Positions 27,364-35,582 of a stretch of 64,000 nt of DNA are shown piece by piece. The number at the start of each line of letters is the position of its first letter. Position 1 is the first letter of the stretch. The DNA comes from Pseudobacter ginsenosidimutans (GTDB lineage Bacteria > Bacteroidota > Bacteroidia > Chitinophagales > Chitinophagaceae), in NCBI RefSeq assembly GCF_007970185.1, contig NZ_CP042431.1, forward strand, positions 6,741,342-6,805,341. Reading direction: 5' to 3'. A model generated the notes under the pieces. That model had not been told where the DNA came from, searched no databases, and saw only the letters and a list, made by a program, of their open reading frames with translations. Both the position numbers and the translations under genes were made by a program.

Positions 27364-28119
27364 ATGAACAGCAACTTCAATCCAACCCGCAGGCTTTTCA
27401 TCAAGAATGTAGGCAAGGCTGCCCTCTCCACTTCCATTGCAATTCCTTTCTTATCTTCCGTTGCCTGCGCCGGCGAAACGGCCGGAGGCGATGCAGATGG
27501 AGACATTACATGGACGCAGCAGCCGCTGAAATATGCATACAATGCTATCGAGCCTGTGGTGGATGCGCTAACCATGGAGATCCATTATTCCAAACACGCT
27601 GCAGCATATGCCAAAAGTCTGGGCGAAGCAGTGAAAGATGAAAATGTGAACACCGGCAGCATCACCGTTCCCGGATTGCTTGCAGGCATTTCCAAATACT
27701 CCGCCAAAATGAGAAACAATGCAGGCGGGCATTACAATCATGAACTCTTCTGGAGGTCTTTAAGAACTCCTGCTGAAGGCAACGCTCCCTCGGGTCCGCT
27801 CGCCGATCAGATCAAAAAAGATTTCAACTCAGTTGAAGCATTTCAGAACCAGTTCAATGAAGCTGCCAAAACAAGGTTCGGCAGCGGCTGGGCCTGGCTG
27901 GTACTTACCAATGATAAGAAGCTGGTGATCGGTTCCACACCGAACCAGGACAATCCCCTGATGGATATTTCAGACCTGAAAGGATTCCCCGTTCTCGGTC
28001 TCGATGTTTGGGAGCACGCCTATTACCTGAAGTACCAAAACAAGCGCCCCGACTACGTTTCAGCCTGGTGGAACGCCGTCAACTGGGATTATATACAGCA
28101 AAGGTTTGCCAAAGCATAA
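27364..28119 (+). CDS. Exported Fe/Mn superoxide dismutase with Tat signal
   Basis: 251 residues. The N-terminus is a twin-arginine signal (TRRLFIKNVGK, residues 8-18) with a hydrophobic core ending SSVACAGE, so export in folded form is expected. Cys35 could be a lipidation site. The SOD fold is complete: metal ligands His74 (MEIH), His126 (GGHYNHELFW), Asp214 and His218 (DVWEHAYY), plus GSGWAWL. Removes superoxide outside the cytoplasm. Metal preference between Fe and Mn cannot be decided here. It is followed 22 bases later by an SRPBCC gene. Confidence 0.93.
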   Translation: MNSNFNPTRRLFIKNVGKAALSTSIAIPFLSSVACAGETAGGDADGDITWTQQPLKYAYNAIEPVVDALTMEIHYSKHAAAYAKSLGEAVKDENVNTGSITVPGLLAGISKYSAKMRNNAGGHYNHELFWRSLRTPAEGNAPSGPLADQIKKDFNSVEAFQNQFNEAAKTRFGSGWAWLVLTNDKKLVIGSTPNQDNPLMDISDLKGFPVLGLDVWEHAYYLKYQNKRPDYVSAWWNAVNWDYIQQRFAKA

Positions 28120-28141
28120 ATAAAATGTAAAACGATACAAT

Positions 28142-28576
28142 ATGAATACGGTAGAACGGGACATACCCATCGATGCACCGGTAGAAAAGATCTGGCAGGT
28201 GCTGACTGATGCAGCCTACATAAATCTGTGGGATGATGTGCCCGGCAGTTTTACAGACAGCAAACTGAGTCTGGGCAGCAAGCTGATCTGGGACCTGGAA
28301 GACGGCCACCAGAGCAGTATAACGGTAACAGTATTTGAGCCGGAAAGTGAATTGAGAACAGATTTGTATGTTACGCGATGGCCTTCACCACCTTCGGCTT
28401 ATGATATTGCCTACCATTACCGCATCATCAACCGGCAAAACCAGACAGTACTGAAAATTACTGTAGGAGATTTCGAAGCGCTGGGCGATAAAGCACCCAA
28501 CTATGTAGAAGCTTCAGAAGAATTTCTGCAGGCGGCAGGCGACAAGATCAAGGAACTTGCTGAAGCCCGCGCATAA
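28142..28576 (+). CDS. SRPBCC/AHSA1-like domain protein
   Basis: 144 residues, no signal peptide, so cytosolic. It has the START/AHSA1 layout: an N-terminal strand VERDIPIDAPVEKIWQVLTDA, a turn with WDDVPGSF, antiparallel strands including SSITVTVFEPES, and a long C-terminal helix EASEEFLQAAGDKIKELAEA. These small proteins bind hydrophobic ligands or act as co-chaperones; the ligand is unknown. The 22-base gap from the SOD gene and the terminator directly after it suggest a two-gene transcript. Confidence 0.85.
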   Translation: MNTVERDIPIDAPVEKIWQVLTDAAYINLWDDVPGSFTDSKLSLGSKLIWDLEDGHQSSITVTVFEPESELRTDLYVTRWPSPPSAYDIAYHYRIINRQNQTVLKITVGDFEALGDKAPNYVEASEEFLQAAGDKIKELAEARA

Positions 28577-28596
28577 CCCATAGATGAATATTCAAA

Positions 28597-28629
28597 AAGA
28601 GGGCTTCCGGAAAAACCGGAAGCCCTCTT
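28597..28629. terminator. Bidirectional intrinsic terminator
   Basis: Perfect 14-bp stem (AAGAGGGCTTCCGG at 28597-28610 and its complement at 28616-28629) with an AAAAA loop. On the minus strand the stem runs straight into TTTTTGAA, so it best serves the alcohol dehydrogenase gene while also closing the SRPBCC gene. Confidence 0.9.
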
Positions 28630-28652
28630 CTGATTGCTGTTTTGTTTTTTCA

Positions 28653-29711
28653 TTATTTCTTCAACGAATTCATATCTATCACGAACCTGTATCGCACGTC
28701 GCTTTTCAGCATACGCTCATATGCCTTGTTGATGTCCTGGATATTGATCTTCTCGATCTCAGAAACGATATTGTGCTTACCACAGAAATCAAGCATCTCC
28801 TGTGTTTCAGCAATACCGCCGATCACGGAACCAGCAACAGATTTCCTTCCCATGATCATTGGAACAGTGTTGAGCATCGGCTCTAAAGGACCAAGATAAC
28901 CCACTACCACCAGCGTACCGTTCACTCCCAGAGTAGACACGTAAGGATTCAGATCATGCACATAGGGAACGGTATCGATAATAAGATCGAATTTTCCTCT
29001 GACAGATTCCATTTGTTGCTCATCTGTGGAGATCACCACCTGGTTCGCTCCCAGGTCCAGCGCATCTTTCTCCTTGTTCGGAGAACGCGAAAAAAGTGTA
29101 ACATCCGCGCCCAGACCTTTTGCCAGTTTGATAGCCATATGGCCCAGACCACCCAGACCAACTACGGCTACTTTACTGCCTTTGCCTGCATTCCAGTGCC
29201 GGAGCGGGCTCCAGGTTGTGATGCCTGCACAGAGCAGTGGCGCAGCTGCCGCCAGATCAAGATTATCAGGCATCTTCAGAACGAAATGTTCATCAACCAC
29301 TACTTTTTCGGAATAACCGCCAAAGGTATGTCCACCCAGGTGTTTGTCCGGCGCGCCATAAGTTCCGGTGAAACCTGGAATGCAATATTGCTCCAGGTCT
29401 TTTTTGCAACTCTCGCAAACCCGGCAGGAGTCTACCATACAGCCAACAGCAACATGATCACCCACTTTGAATTTGGTTACGCCACCGCCAACTTTGGTAA
29501 CCCTTCCCACGATCTCATGACCAGGAACAACCGGGTAGCTGGAAGGCCCCCAGTCACTTCTGGCAACGTGCAGGTCCGAGTGACAAACGCCGCAGAACAG
29601 AATATCGATCTCCACATCTTTCTCCTGTGCCTCCCTTCTGTGAATATCCATCTGACCCAACGGGGCGTCTGCCGCCTCCGTTCCGTATGCTTTTACTTTG
29701 AACTTTTCCAT
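28653..29711 (-). CDS. Zinc-dependent NAD(P) alcohol dehydrogenase (YahK/AdhA-like)
   Basis: 352 residues of the cinnamyl-alcohol-dehydrogenase-type MDR family. The catalytic zinc site is CGVCHSDLH, followed by GHEIVGRVTKVG; the structural zinc loop is CRVCESCKKDLEQYC, and the Rossmann loop is VVGLGGLGHMAIKLA. The sequence closely resembles E. coli YahK, an aldehyde reductase with broad substrates that uses NADPH. It is divergent from the AraC gene at 29875 across a 163-base region with TACCAA repeats, so regulation by that protein is likely. Confidence 0.94.
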   Translation of the reverse strand: MEKFKVKAYGTEAADAPLGQMDIHRREAQEKDVEIDILFCGVCHSDLHVARSDWGPSSYPVVPGHEIVGRVTKVGGGVTKFKVGDHVAVGCMVDSCRVCESCKKDLEQYCIPGFTGTYGAPDKHLGGHTFGGYSEKVVVDEHFVLKMPDNLDLAAAAPLLCAGITTWSPLRHWNAGKGSKVAVVGLGGLGHMAIKLAKGLGADVTLFSRSPNKEKDALDLGANQVVISTDEQQMESVRGKFDLIIDTVPYVHDLNPYVSTLGVNGTLVVVGYLGPLEPMLNTVPMIMGRKSVAGSVIGGIAETQEMLDFCGKHNIVSEIEKINIQDINKAYERMLKSDVRYRFVIDMNSLKK

Positions 29712-29773
29712 TGTTGGATATGTTTGATTGATAATAAATACAAAAGTGAACAGATTCCTTCATCCGGCCTTTA

Positions 29774-29813
29774 TACCAATTACGGCTTTCCCTACCAAAA
29801 TCACTGATTGGTA
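29774..29813. promoter_or_regulatory. Three TACCAA half-sites between adh and araC
   Basis: TACCAA occurs at 29774-29779 and 29793-29798 (19 bases apart) and inverted as TTGGTA at 29808-29813. The last two form a 21-bp dyad, TACCAA-N9-TTGGTA. Position between divergent genes, one of them a regulator, suggests an operator. Confidence 0.45.
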
Positions 29814-29845
29814 TGTTGTTTACGTTAAGACAAGATGCTAAATGC

Positions 29846-29853
29846 TAATTTTG
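29846..29853 (+). promoter_or_regulatory. -7 box of the araC promoter
   Basis: TAATTTTG, an exact TAnnTTTG match, with TTTACG about 21 bases upstream as a degenerate -33. It overlaps an in-frame ATG at 29842, which argues that translation really starts at 29875. Confidence 0.5.
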
Positions 29854-29874
29854 ATCCGCAGCAATGAATGCACT

Positions 29875-30771
29875 ATGGAAGAAATACTAAGATACGATAC
29901 AATCAGCCAATACAACGCACTCGTCAACAATGAGACCCTGCACCCGTTGGTTTCTGTGGTGGATTTTTCCAAATCCGGACCTTTCTGCCATGGAAAAATG
30001 AACATGGGTTTCTATACCATTTTTCTGAAAGATGTGGTCTGCGGCGATATCCGGTACGGCAAACATAAGTACGATTACCAGGACGGCACCCTGGTTTTCA
30101 TGGCGCCCGGACAGGTGATCAGCATCACCAGCAGGACCGGCAGCTACCAGCCACAAGGCTATGCGCTGGTCTTTCATCCCGACCTTATCCGTGGCACCAA
30201 TCTGGGCCGCCGTATCCATGATTTCACATTCTTCTCCTACGAGGTCCATGAAGCCCTGCATCTCTCCGAACAGGAAAGAAAGATAGTGGTGGACTGCTTT
30301 ACCAATATCGATATGGAGCTGAGGCGCGGCGTGGACAAGCACACTAAAACACTCATCGTTTCCAATATCGAGCTCTTCCTCAACTACTGCTCCCGTTTCT
30401 ACGACCGTCAGTTCATTACCCGCGACAATGCACATAAGGGCGCAGTGGAAAAATTCAGTGAATTGTTACATGATTATTTCCATTCAGAAAAGAAGCAACA
30501 GGAAGGTCTTCCGTCCGTGAGTTATTTTGCACAGGAGCTTAACCTCTCGGCTAATTATTTTGGGGATCTTGTAAAAAAAGAAACCGGTAAAACTGCACAG
30601 GAATATATTCAACTGAAGTTGATGGATATTGCCAAAGAGAGAATAATAGACACAAGCAAATCTGTCAGCGAGATCGCCTATGAACTGGGATTCAAATATC
30701 CGCAGCACTTCACCAGGCTGTTCAAAAAACGCGTGGGCCATACACCAAACGAATACAGGAACCTCAACTGA
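29875..30771 (+). CDS. AraC-family transcriptional regulator
   Basis: 298 residues from ATG 29875; the ATG at 29842 is rejected because a -7 promoter box overlaps it. The N-terminal half is an AraC cupin-type ligand domain (strands around YGKHKYDYQDGTLVFMAPGQV). The C-terminal HTH pair is at about 195-297 (SYFAQELNLSANYFGDLVKKE and VSEIAYELGFKYPQHFTRLFK). It is divergent from the YahK-like dehydrogenase, the usual arrangement for a dedicated regulator of an aldehyde reductase. Its stop directly abuts the convergent VOC gene. Confidence 0.93.
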   Translation: MEEILRYDTISQYNALVNNETLHPLVSVVDFSKSGPFCHGKMNMGFYTIFLKDVVCGDIRYGKHKYDYQDGTLVFMAPGQVISITSRTGSYQPQGYALVFHPDLIRGTNLGRRIHDFTFFSYEVHEALHLSEQERKIVVDCFTNIDMELRRGVDKHTKTLIVSNIELFLNYCSRFYDRQFITRDNAHKGAVEKFSELLHDYFHSEKKQQEGLPSVSYFAQELNLSANYFGDLVKKETGKTAQEYIQLKLMDIAKERIIDTSKSVSEIAYELGFKYPQHFTRLFKKRVGHTPNEYRNLN

Positions 30772-31200
30772 TCATTTCCCTTCCTCCAATGGCCAGTGGA
30801 ATGTGAGGCCATATCCATCAGGATCTTTCAGGTTGATGGCTTTGAAACCATAACCGGTTTTAAAGGGCGATGTCACTTTTACATTTTTACTTACCAGGTA
30901 AGTATACATCAGGTCGAGATCCCGGCAACTGAAAAAGAAGGCCGTGTCCTCATGTCCTGCAGCACGCGCAGGATCAGGCTTTGGGGGCCGGTCATCTTTC
31001 TCATAGATCGTGTTCAGCATCAACCAGCTCTCTCCCAGCTGCAATAACACCCAATCCACGTCATCATCCGCTCCCGAACTTTGCGACACTACAAATCCTA
31101 CTACATCTCTATAGAATTGCAACGACAAAGGCATATCAAAAACCTGAATATATGGACACATTCCTGCAATAGCAGGTCGAACTGCTGTTATTGGTTCCAT
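30772..31200 (-). CDS. VOC-family (glyoxalase/bleomycin-resistance fold) protein
   Basis: 142 residues, cytosolic. One paired beta-alpha-beta-beta-beta unit of the vicinal oxygen chelate fold: PYIQVFDMPLSLQFYRDVVGF, then LLQLGESWLMLN, FFFSCRDLDLMYTYLVSKNV and AINLKDPDGYGLTFHW. The late Asp-Pro-Asp-Gly turn is standard, while several usual metal ligand positions are unclear, so I cannot say whether it is an enzyme or a binding protein. Convergent with araC with no gap. Confidence 0.9.
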   Translation of the reverse strand: MEPITAVRPAIAGMCPYIQVFDMPLSLQFYRDVVGFVVSQSSGADDDVDWVLLQLGESWLMLNTIYEKDDRPPKPDPARAAGHEDTAFFFSCRDLDLMYTYLVSKNVKVTSPFKTGYGFKAINLKDPDGYGLTFHWPLEEGK

Positions 31201-31209
31201 AATCTTAAT

Positions 31210-31217
31210 TATTTTTG
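31210..31217 (+). promoter_or_regulatory. -7 box TATTTTTG
   Basis: An exact TAnnTTTG match 30 bases upstream of ATG 31248. It overlaps an in-frame upstream start at 31215, which supports 31248 as the real start. The -33 region is weak. Confidence 0.45.
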
Positions 31218-31247
31218 CGTACCCTAATTTACCAAATCCCGACCCTA

Positions 31248-31934
31248 ATGAAAATTTTCTTGTTGCTTATTCTCTGCTGCGCTGCCCGGCCGGCACTTTC
31301 TCAATTTGCATTTATTGCCGACAAGGATGGACAGGCAAATATCCGCACCTCCGCTACCATCGCTGATAATATCGAAGATTCATTGCAGAACGGACACCTG
31401 GTCTATTGTATGGAAAACGATGGCAACTGGGTGAATATCGATTATATAAAGAACGGCGCCTCCCTTACCGGCTACATTTACAGGAACCGGCTGATCATGG
31501 TGGAGCAATATGAGAAGATCACCCAACTGTCATCACAGCCCCACCAGCTTTCCTTCGGAAAAGATTCCCTCAGCATCACCATCCGCTCGCAACCTTTTTA
31601 CCGGCCAAAAAATAAACTGTTCTTTTCCACTGAATATCCCGGCATTGTTGAATTGATCAATGGTAAACTTCCATTTGGCACTGATGGCAATATGCCCAAC
31701 ACTGCTTATCAATCTATCGAGATACAAACAGGAAGCCGGAAAACGATTGTGCCCGCAGGAGAATTTGCTGACCTCTTCGAACCGAACTTCAATAAAACAT
31801 CGGTGAATTACGACAGAAGGCAGGACATTCTTTACATTCACGCCATGAACAGCGACGGCGCCGGAGGCTATCTTGTGATCTGGCGGATCGTGAAAGGCGA
31901 GTACAGGGACAGGTTCGTAGCTTACGGTTTCTGA
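31248..31934 (+). CDS. Exported SH3-domain protein (second copy of the architecture)
   Basis: 228 residues with a signal peptide (cleavage near PALSQ). The SH3b segment is at about 20-85: ANIRTSATIADNIEDSL, GNWVNIDYIKNGASLTGYIYRNRL. The ~140-residue C-terminal part is beta-rich and unrecognised. The layout and the phrase KNG-x-GYI are shared with the 296-residue protein at 6883-7773, so the two may be distant paralogues. It lies 68 bases before the S9 peptidase gene on the same strand. Confidence 0.8.
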   Translation: MKIFLLLILCCAARPALSQFAFIADKDGQANIRTSATIADNIEDSLQNGHLVYCMENDGNWVNIDYIKNGASLTGYIYRNRLIMVEQYEKITQLSSQPHQLSFGKDSLSITIRSQPFYRPKNKLFFSTEYPGIVELINGKLPFGTDGNMPNTAYQSIEIQTGSRKTIVPAGEFADLFEPNFNKTSVNYDRRQDILYIHAMNSDGAGGYLVIWRIVKGEYRDRFVAYGF

Positions 31935-32002
31935 CCAGCGAAAGTTCCGCCACTTCCTGTCGTCGAATTCCATTATTCTATTATTCACAAACAGCACCGC
32001 AC

Positions 32003-34441
32003 ATGAGAAAACTCCTGCTATTCATCAGTATCCTGACCGTTCATTTCGGATTTGCCCAGGAGGATGGCTACAAAACGCCTCCCCGGGCAATTGCAGACCT
32101 CCTGCTGGCCAAACCTGCTCCTGCCGTGAGCATCGATGGCAAAGCCAACTGGATGCTCCTGATGGAGCGCAACAGCTATCCCTCCGTTGAAGAACTGGCC
32201 CAACCTGAACTGAGAATCGCCGGGCAAAGGATCAATCCCAATAATTATGCGCCAAGCCGTCAGAATTTCATCAACAATTTCAGATTGAAAGATATCAAAG
32301 CAGGAAAAGAATATCCTGTATCCGGATTACCGCTGAATATGCTGGCCGGAAATATTGCATGGAGCCCCGATGAAAAAAAGATCGCGTTCACCAATACCAC
32401 CAATAAGAACGTTGACCTTTATGTGATCGACATCGCCACGCGTAAAGCCACCAAACTGAATAAGCAACCACTGAATGTTGTGCTGGGACAGGAATTCACC
32501 TGGATGGACAACAATACGGTCCTTTACAAAACAACTTTGCAACCTGCATCCGCCGCACCAGTGAGGTCATTGATGCCTTCCGGGCCCGCCATTCAGCAGA
32601 ATCTCGGAAAAGTGGCGCCCAGCCGTACTTACCAGGACCTGATCAGATCCCCATACGATGAACAGTTATTCGCTTTTTACAGTACTGTACAACTGGTAAA
32701 AAATGTAAATGGAGTTGAAACGAAAATCGGGAAACCCGCTATCTACACAATGTACAGCGTATCACCCGACAAAAAATTCCTGCTCACCCGCGTGATCAGC
32801 AAACCCTTCTCCTACCTGGTGCCCGCAAACGGGTTCAACTCCACAGTGTACATAACGGATCTCAACGGGAAGATCATCAAAACGCTGGCTGAGCTTCCTT
32901 CTTCCGAACTCTCTCCCTCAGGCTACGATAATGTATTGAATGCTCCCCGCAATTTCAACTGGCGCGATGATGAAGCAGCCACCATTACCTGGTGCGAACC
33001 GCTGGACAGTGGTATCTATAAAAGAAAATCAGATTATCACGATGCCGTATATGCGCTGAGCGCTCCCTTCACCGGCGAAACAAAAGAATTATTCAAAACA
33101 AGCTGGAGATTTTCCGGCATCAGCTGGAGCAATGAAAAATTCGCACTCGTCAACGAAAGGCTTGCCGGTAAACAGTCCGTCCGCATGAGCCGGTTCGATC
33201 CATCCACCGGTCAGCTCGAAACATTGCTGGAAAGAAATTCCACAGATGCTTACGGGAATCCAGGCAATCCTGTTACAGAAAAGAATAAATATGGACGAAG
33301 CGTGATCAGGCTGACCGACAACAATACAAAAATACTGATGAACAATCCGGTGGGCAGCTCACCCAAAGGCGATCTCCCCTTCATTGCCAAATTCGATCTC
33401 GCCACAAAAAAGAGCGAGATCATCTGGCGCTGCCCCGAAGGAAGTTTCGAATACGTGACGGATATTCCCGATGCAGATAAATTGGTATTGCTCACCCGCC
33501 GGGAATCGCAGAAAGACATGCCAAATTACTTCATCAAAAACCTGGTGCTCCGCATCGCAGACCAGCCCATCACCCATTTCACCAACCCCTATCCACAACT
33601 GGAAGGTATCAGCAAACAAAAGATCACTTACAAGAGGGCTGATGGTGTAGACCTCAGCGGCGATCTCTATCTTCCCAAAAACTACGATCCTAAGAAAGAC
33701 GGGCCGCTCCCCGTGCTCATGTGGGCCTATCCCCGCGAATTCAACTCTGCCGCCGATGCAGCACAGATCCGCGGCTCCGAAGATAAGTTCACGATGGTCA
33801 GCTACGGAGGGCCCGTGTTCTGGGTAACTCAGGGCTATGCAGTTTTAGATAATGCAGAAATGCCTGTCGTAGCCACCGATTCCAGTAAGAAACCCAATGA
33901 TAATTTCGTGGACCAGCTAAAGATGAACGCAGAGGCCGCCATCAATAAACTGGCGGAACTTGGTGTGGGCGACAGGAACCGTGTTGGCATTGGCGGTCAT
34001 AGTTACGGCGCTTTTATGACGGCTAACCTGCTGGCACATACGAACCTGTTCAAGGCAGGCATCGCGCGCAGCGGTGCTTATAACCGAACACTTACGCCCT
34101 TCGGCTTTCAGAATGAAGACCGCACCTACTGGCAGGCGCCTGATCTGTATTTTTCCATGAGCCCCTTCAGTTATGCCGATAAGATCAAAACGCCCATGCT
34201 CCTCATCCACGGAGAAATGGACGATAATCCCGGCACTTTCCCCATACAGAGCGAGCGTTTGTTCAATGCCGTGAAAGGCCATGGCGGTATCGTCCGTTAT
34301 GTTACGCTGCCTTATGAAGCACATGGTTACCGTGGAAAGGAAAACCTCCTGCATATGCTGTACGAACAAAATGCATGGCTGGAGAAATATGTGAAGAATG
34401 CGGGAAAAAGTGGAAATGAGGAAAAGAAGAGATCATTTTAG
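32003..34441 (+). CDS. S9-family serine peptidase (glutamyl endopeptidase/prolyl oligopeptidase-like), exported
   Basis: 812 residues with a signal peptide (cleavage near HFGFAQ). The N-terminal two thirds are a beta-propeller (e.g. IAWSPDEKKIAFTN). The alpha/beta-hydrolase domain starts near residue 545, with nucleophile elbow GGHSYGAFM, an Asp in HGEMDDNPGTFP and the His in LPYEAHGYRG. The GGHSYGAFMTANLLAH wording is that of the S9D glutamyl endopeptidase group, so cleavage after Glu is a reasonable guess. Probably periplasmic peptide degradation. The terminator at 34457 follows 15 bases later. Confidence 0.92.
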   Translation: MRKLLLFISILTVHFGFAQEDGYKTPPRAIADLLLAKPAPAVSIDGKANWMLLMERNSYPSVEELAQPELRIAGQRINPNNYAPSRQNFINNFRLKDIKAGKEYPVSGLPLNMLAGNIAWSPDEKKIAFTNTTNKNVDLYVIDIATRKATKLNKQPLNVVLGQEFTWMDNNTVLYKTTLQPASAAPVRSLMPSGPAIQQNLGKVAPSRTYQDLIRSPYDEQLFAFYSTVQLVKNVNGVETKIGKPAIYTMYSVSPDKKFLLTRVISKPFSYLVPANGFNSTVYITDLNGKIIKTLAELPSSELSPSGYDNVLNAPRNFNWRDDEAATITWCEPLDSGIYKRKSDYHDAVYALSAPFTGETKELFKTSWRFSGISWSNEKFALVNERLAGKQSVRMSRFDPSTGQLETLLERNSTDAYGNPGNPVTEKNKYGRSVIRLTDNNTKILMNNPVGSSPKGDLPFIAKFDLATKKSEIIWRCPEGSFEYVTDIPDADKLVLLTRRESQKDMPNYFIKNLVLRIADQPITHFTNPYPQLEGISKQKITYKRADGVDLSGDLYLPKNYDPKKDGPLPVLMWAYPREFNSAADAAQIRGSEDKFTMVSYGGPVFWVTQGYAVLDNAEMPVVATDSSKKPNDNFVDQLKMNAEAAINKLAELGVGDRNRVGIGGHSYGAFMTANLLAHTNLFKAGIARSGAYNRTLTPFGFQNEDRTYWQAPDLYFSMSPFSYADKIKTPMLLIHGEMDDNPGTFPIQSERLFNAVKGHGGIVRYVTLPYEAHGYRGKENLLHMLYEQNAWLEKYVKNAGKSGNEEKKRSF

Positions 34442-34456
34442 GAAAGATAGAAAAGC

Positions 34457-34508
34457 ATAAAACAATAAACGCCTTCAGAGTCAGATCTGAAGGCGTTTAT
34501 TGTTTTAT
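34457..34508. terminator. Bidirectional intrinsic terminator, perfect 23-bp stem
   Basis: Arms 34457-34479 and 34486-34508 are exactly complementary, with a 6-base loop. The stem base is A/T-rich, giving a U-run in both directions. It separates the peptidase gene from the convergent small gene at 34520. Confidence 0.93.
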
Positions 34509-34519
34509 ATGATCATTCA

Positions 34520-34744
34520 TTACAAAAAGCGAAAAACCTGCTTCCTGTATTCTTCAAAATCATGTTCGTTGGAATAAGTCTCGAACCTGTATTGTTGTCC
34601 ATCGCTGTTCTGCCTTACGAGGATCACTTCCTGGCCACCGATGATGGTACGTTTCGCTCTTTCAAAGATGAGTTCCAGTTCCTGCCTGTCTTTGATGGTC
34701 TGCAGCTCTTCGATCTTATTCACAACAATTACATAATCTTCCAT
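34520..34744 (-). CDS. Small protein of unknown function, 74 residues
   Basis: ATG 34744, ending 12 bases from the terminator. No signal or membrane segment. The sequence alternates charged helix (VNKIEELQTIKDRQELELIFERAKRT) with short strands (GGQEVILVRQNSDGQQYRFET) and a C-terminal helix. Codon use and composition look like a real cytosolic protein. I do not recognise the family. It follows the ECF sigma gene on the same strand after 48 bases and may share its transcript. Confidence 0.7.
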   Translation of the reverse strand: MEDYVIVVNKIEELQTIKDRQELELIFERAKRTIIGGQEVILVRQNSDGQQYRFETYSNEHDFEEYRKQVFRFL

Positions 34745-34792
34745 GAATGCTTATTTGCTGCAAATGTACAACCATAAAATGTACAAAAAGAT

Positions 34793-35467
34793 CTAGGCAA
34801 CCAACCTGGCAGCGCTGGTTTCTTTTGAGGCAGTAACGCAGGAACAGTAATCCGTGTATAGGAAACAGGGAGGAATGCAGCCTCTTAAGAAAGCAAGCGC
34901 TTCGCGGATATGTTCCCTGATGGTATTCCTGGATAATTTCAGTTTCTCAGCTATCTCATCAATGCTGAACCCTTCCAGCCGGCTCATTTTGAATACTTCC
35001 TTTCTCTTCTGTGGCAGCATCTCGATAGCACGGTACAGGATCGCTCTCAACTCCTTCACCTCCATCCCTGAGTCTGAAGCAGCCAGGGATTGCTCAACCC
35101 GTTCTTCGGTCAACTCCGGCATGATGGCGTCTCTCCGCTTCAGTTGATTCTTTACTTTGTTCTTTGTAACGATATAAACGAAGCCCGGGAAGTTTTGCAT
35201 CTCCGGCAGCTTATCGCGGTACTTCCAGATGCTCATCAAAATATCCTGCATCACTTCTTCCGCCTGCATGGTGTCTTTCACGCGAACAGACATATGCATA
35301 CTGATCAGCGATGCATAACGTTCAACGATGCGCGAAAATGCCTGCTGGTCGCCTTTCGCCACTCTTAACAGTAACTCCTGTTCATTGTATGAACTGCTCT
35401 CCGCAGCGGGTGATGTATACATTACTGGCATCGCTTGTACGTTTCCATAAAGTTGCGGAGTACCCAT
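34793..35467 (-). CDS. ECF-type RNA polymerase sigma factor with Cys-rich tail (orphan)
   Basis: 224 residues from ATG 35467 (an in-frame TTG upstream is ignored). Sigma region 2 is at about 35-105 (YASLISMHMSVRVKDTMQAEEVMQDIL, FPGFVYIVTKNKVKN) and region 4 at about 150-200 (LPQKRKEVFKMSRLEGFSIDEIAEKL, LSRNTIREHIREAL). After region 4 comes an unusual tail, FLRGCIPPCFLYTDYCSCV, with four Cys. There is no FecR or other anti-sigma gene beside it. Divergent from the Lrp-type gene. Confidence 0.92.
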   Translation of the reverse strand: MGTPQLYGNVQAMPVMYTSPAAESSSYNEQELLLRVAKGDQQAFSRIVERYASLISMHMSVRVKDTMQAEEVMQDILMSIWKYRDKLPEMQNFPGFVYIVTKNKVKNQLKRRDAIMPELTEERVEQSLAASDSGMEVKELRAILYRAIEMLPQKRKEVFKMSRLEGFSIDEIAEKLKLSRNTIREHIREALAFLRGCIPPCFLYTDYCSCVTASKETSAARLVA

Positions 35468-35494
35468 ATTTATTCCAATAGCAAGCCCCAAATA

Positions 35495-35541
35495 CCGTAA
35501 ATTTTATGGAAAAAGGTCATTTTTCCGTAATTTTATCCGGA
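35495..35541. promoter_or_regulatory. Two near-identical A/T-rich repeats, 30 bases apart, between sigma and lrp genes
   Basis: CCGTAAATTTTATGGA (35495-35510) and CCGTAATTTTATCCGGA (35525-35541) start 30 bases apart, about three helical turns, with GGAAAAA/TTTTTCC inverted between them. A/T-rich cores in phase are what Lrp-type octamers bind, so this may be an autoregulatory site of the gene at 35583. Confidence 0.4.
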
Positions 35542-35582
35542 ATTGTTTGTTTTTCCATCTTTCAATTATTCTTTTTTACACC

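Noticed and set aside
29842-29874. Upstream ATG for the AraC gene
   Set aside because: An exact -7 promoter box overlaps it, so it would not be in the mRNA.
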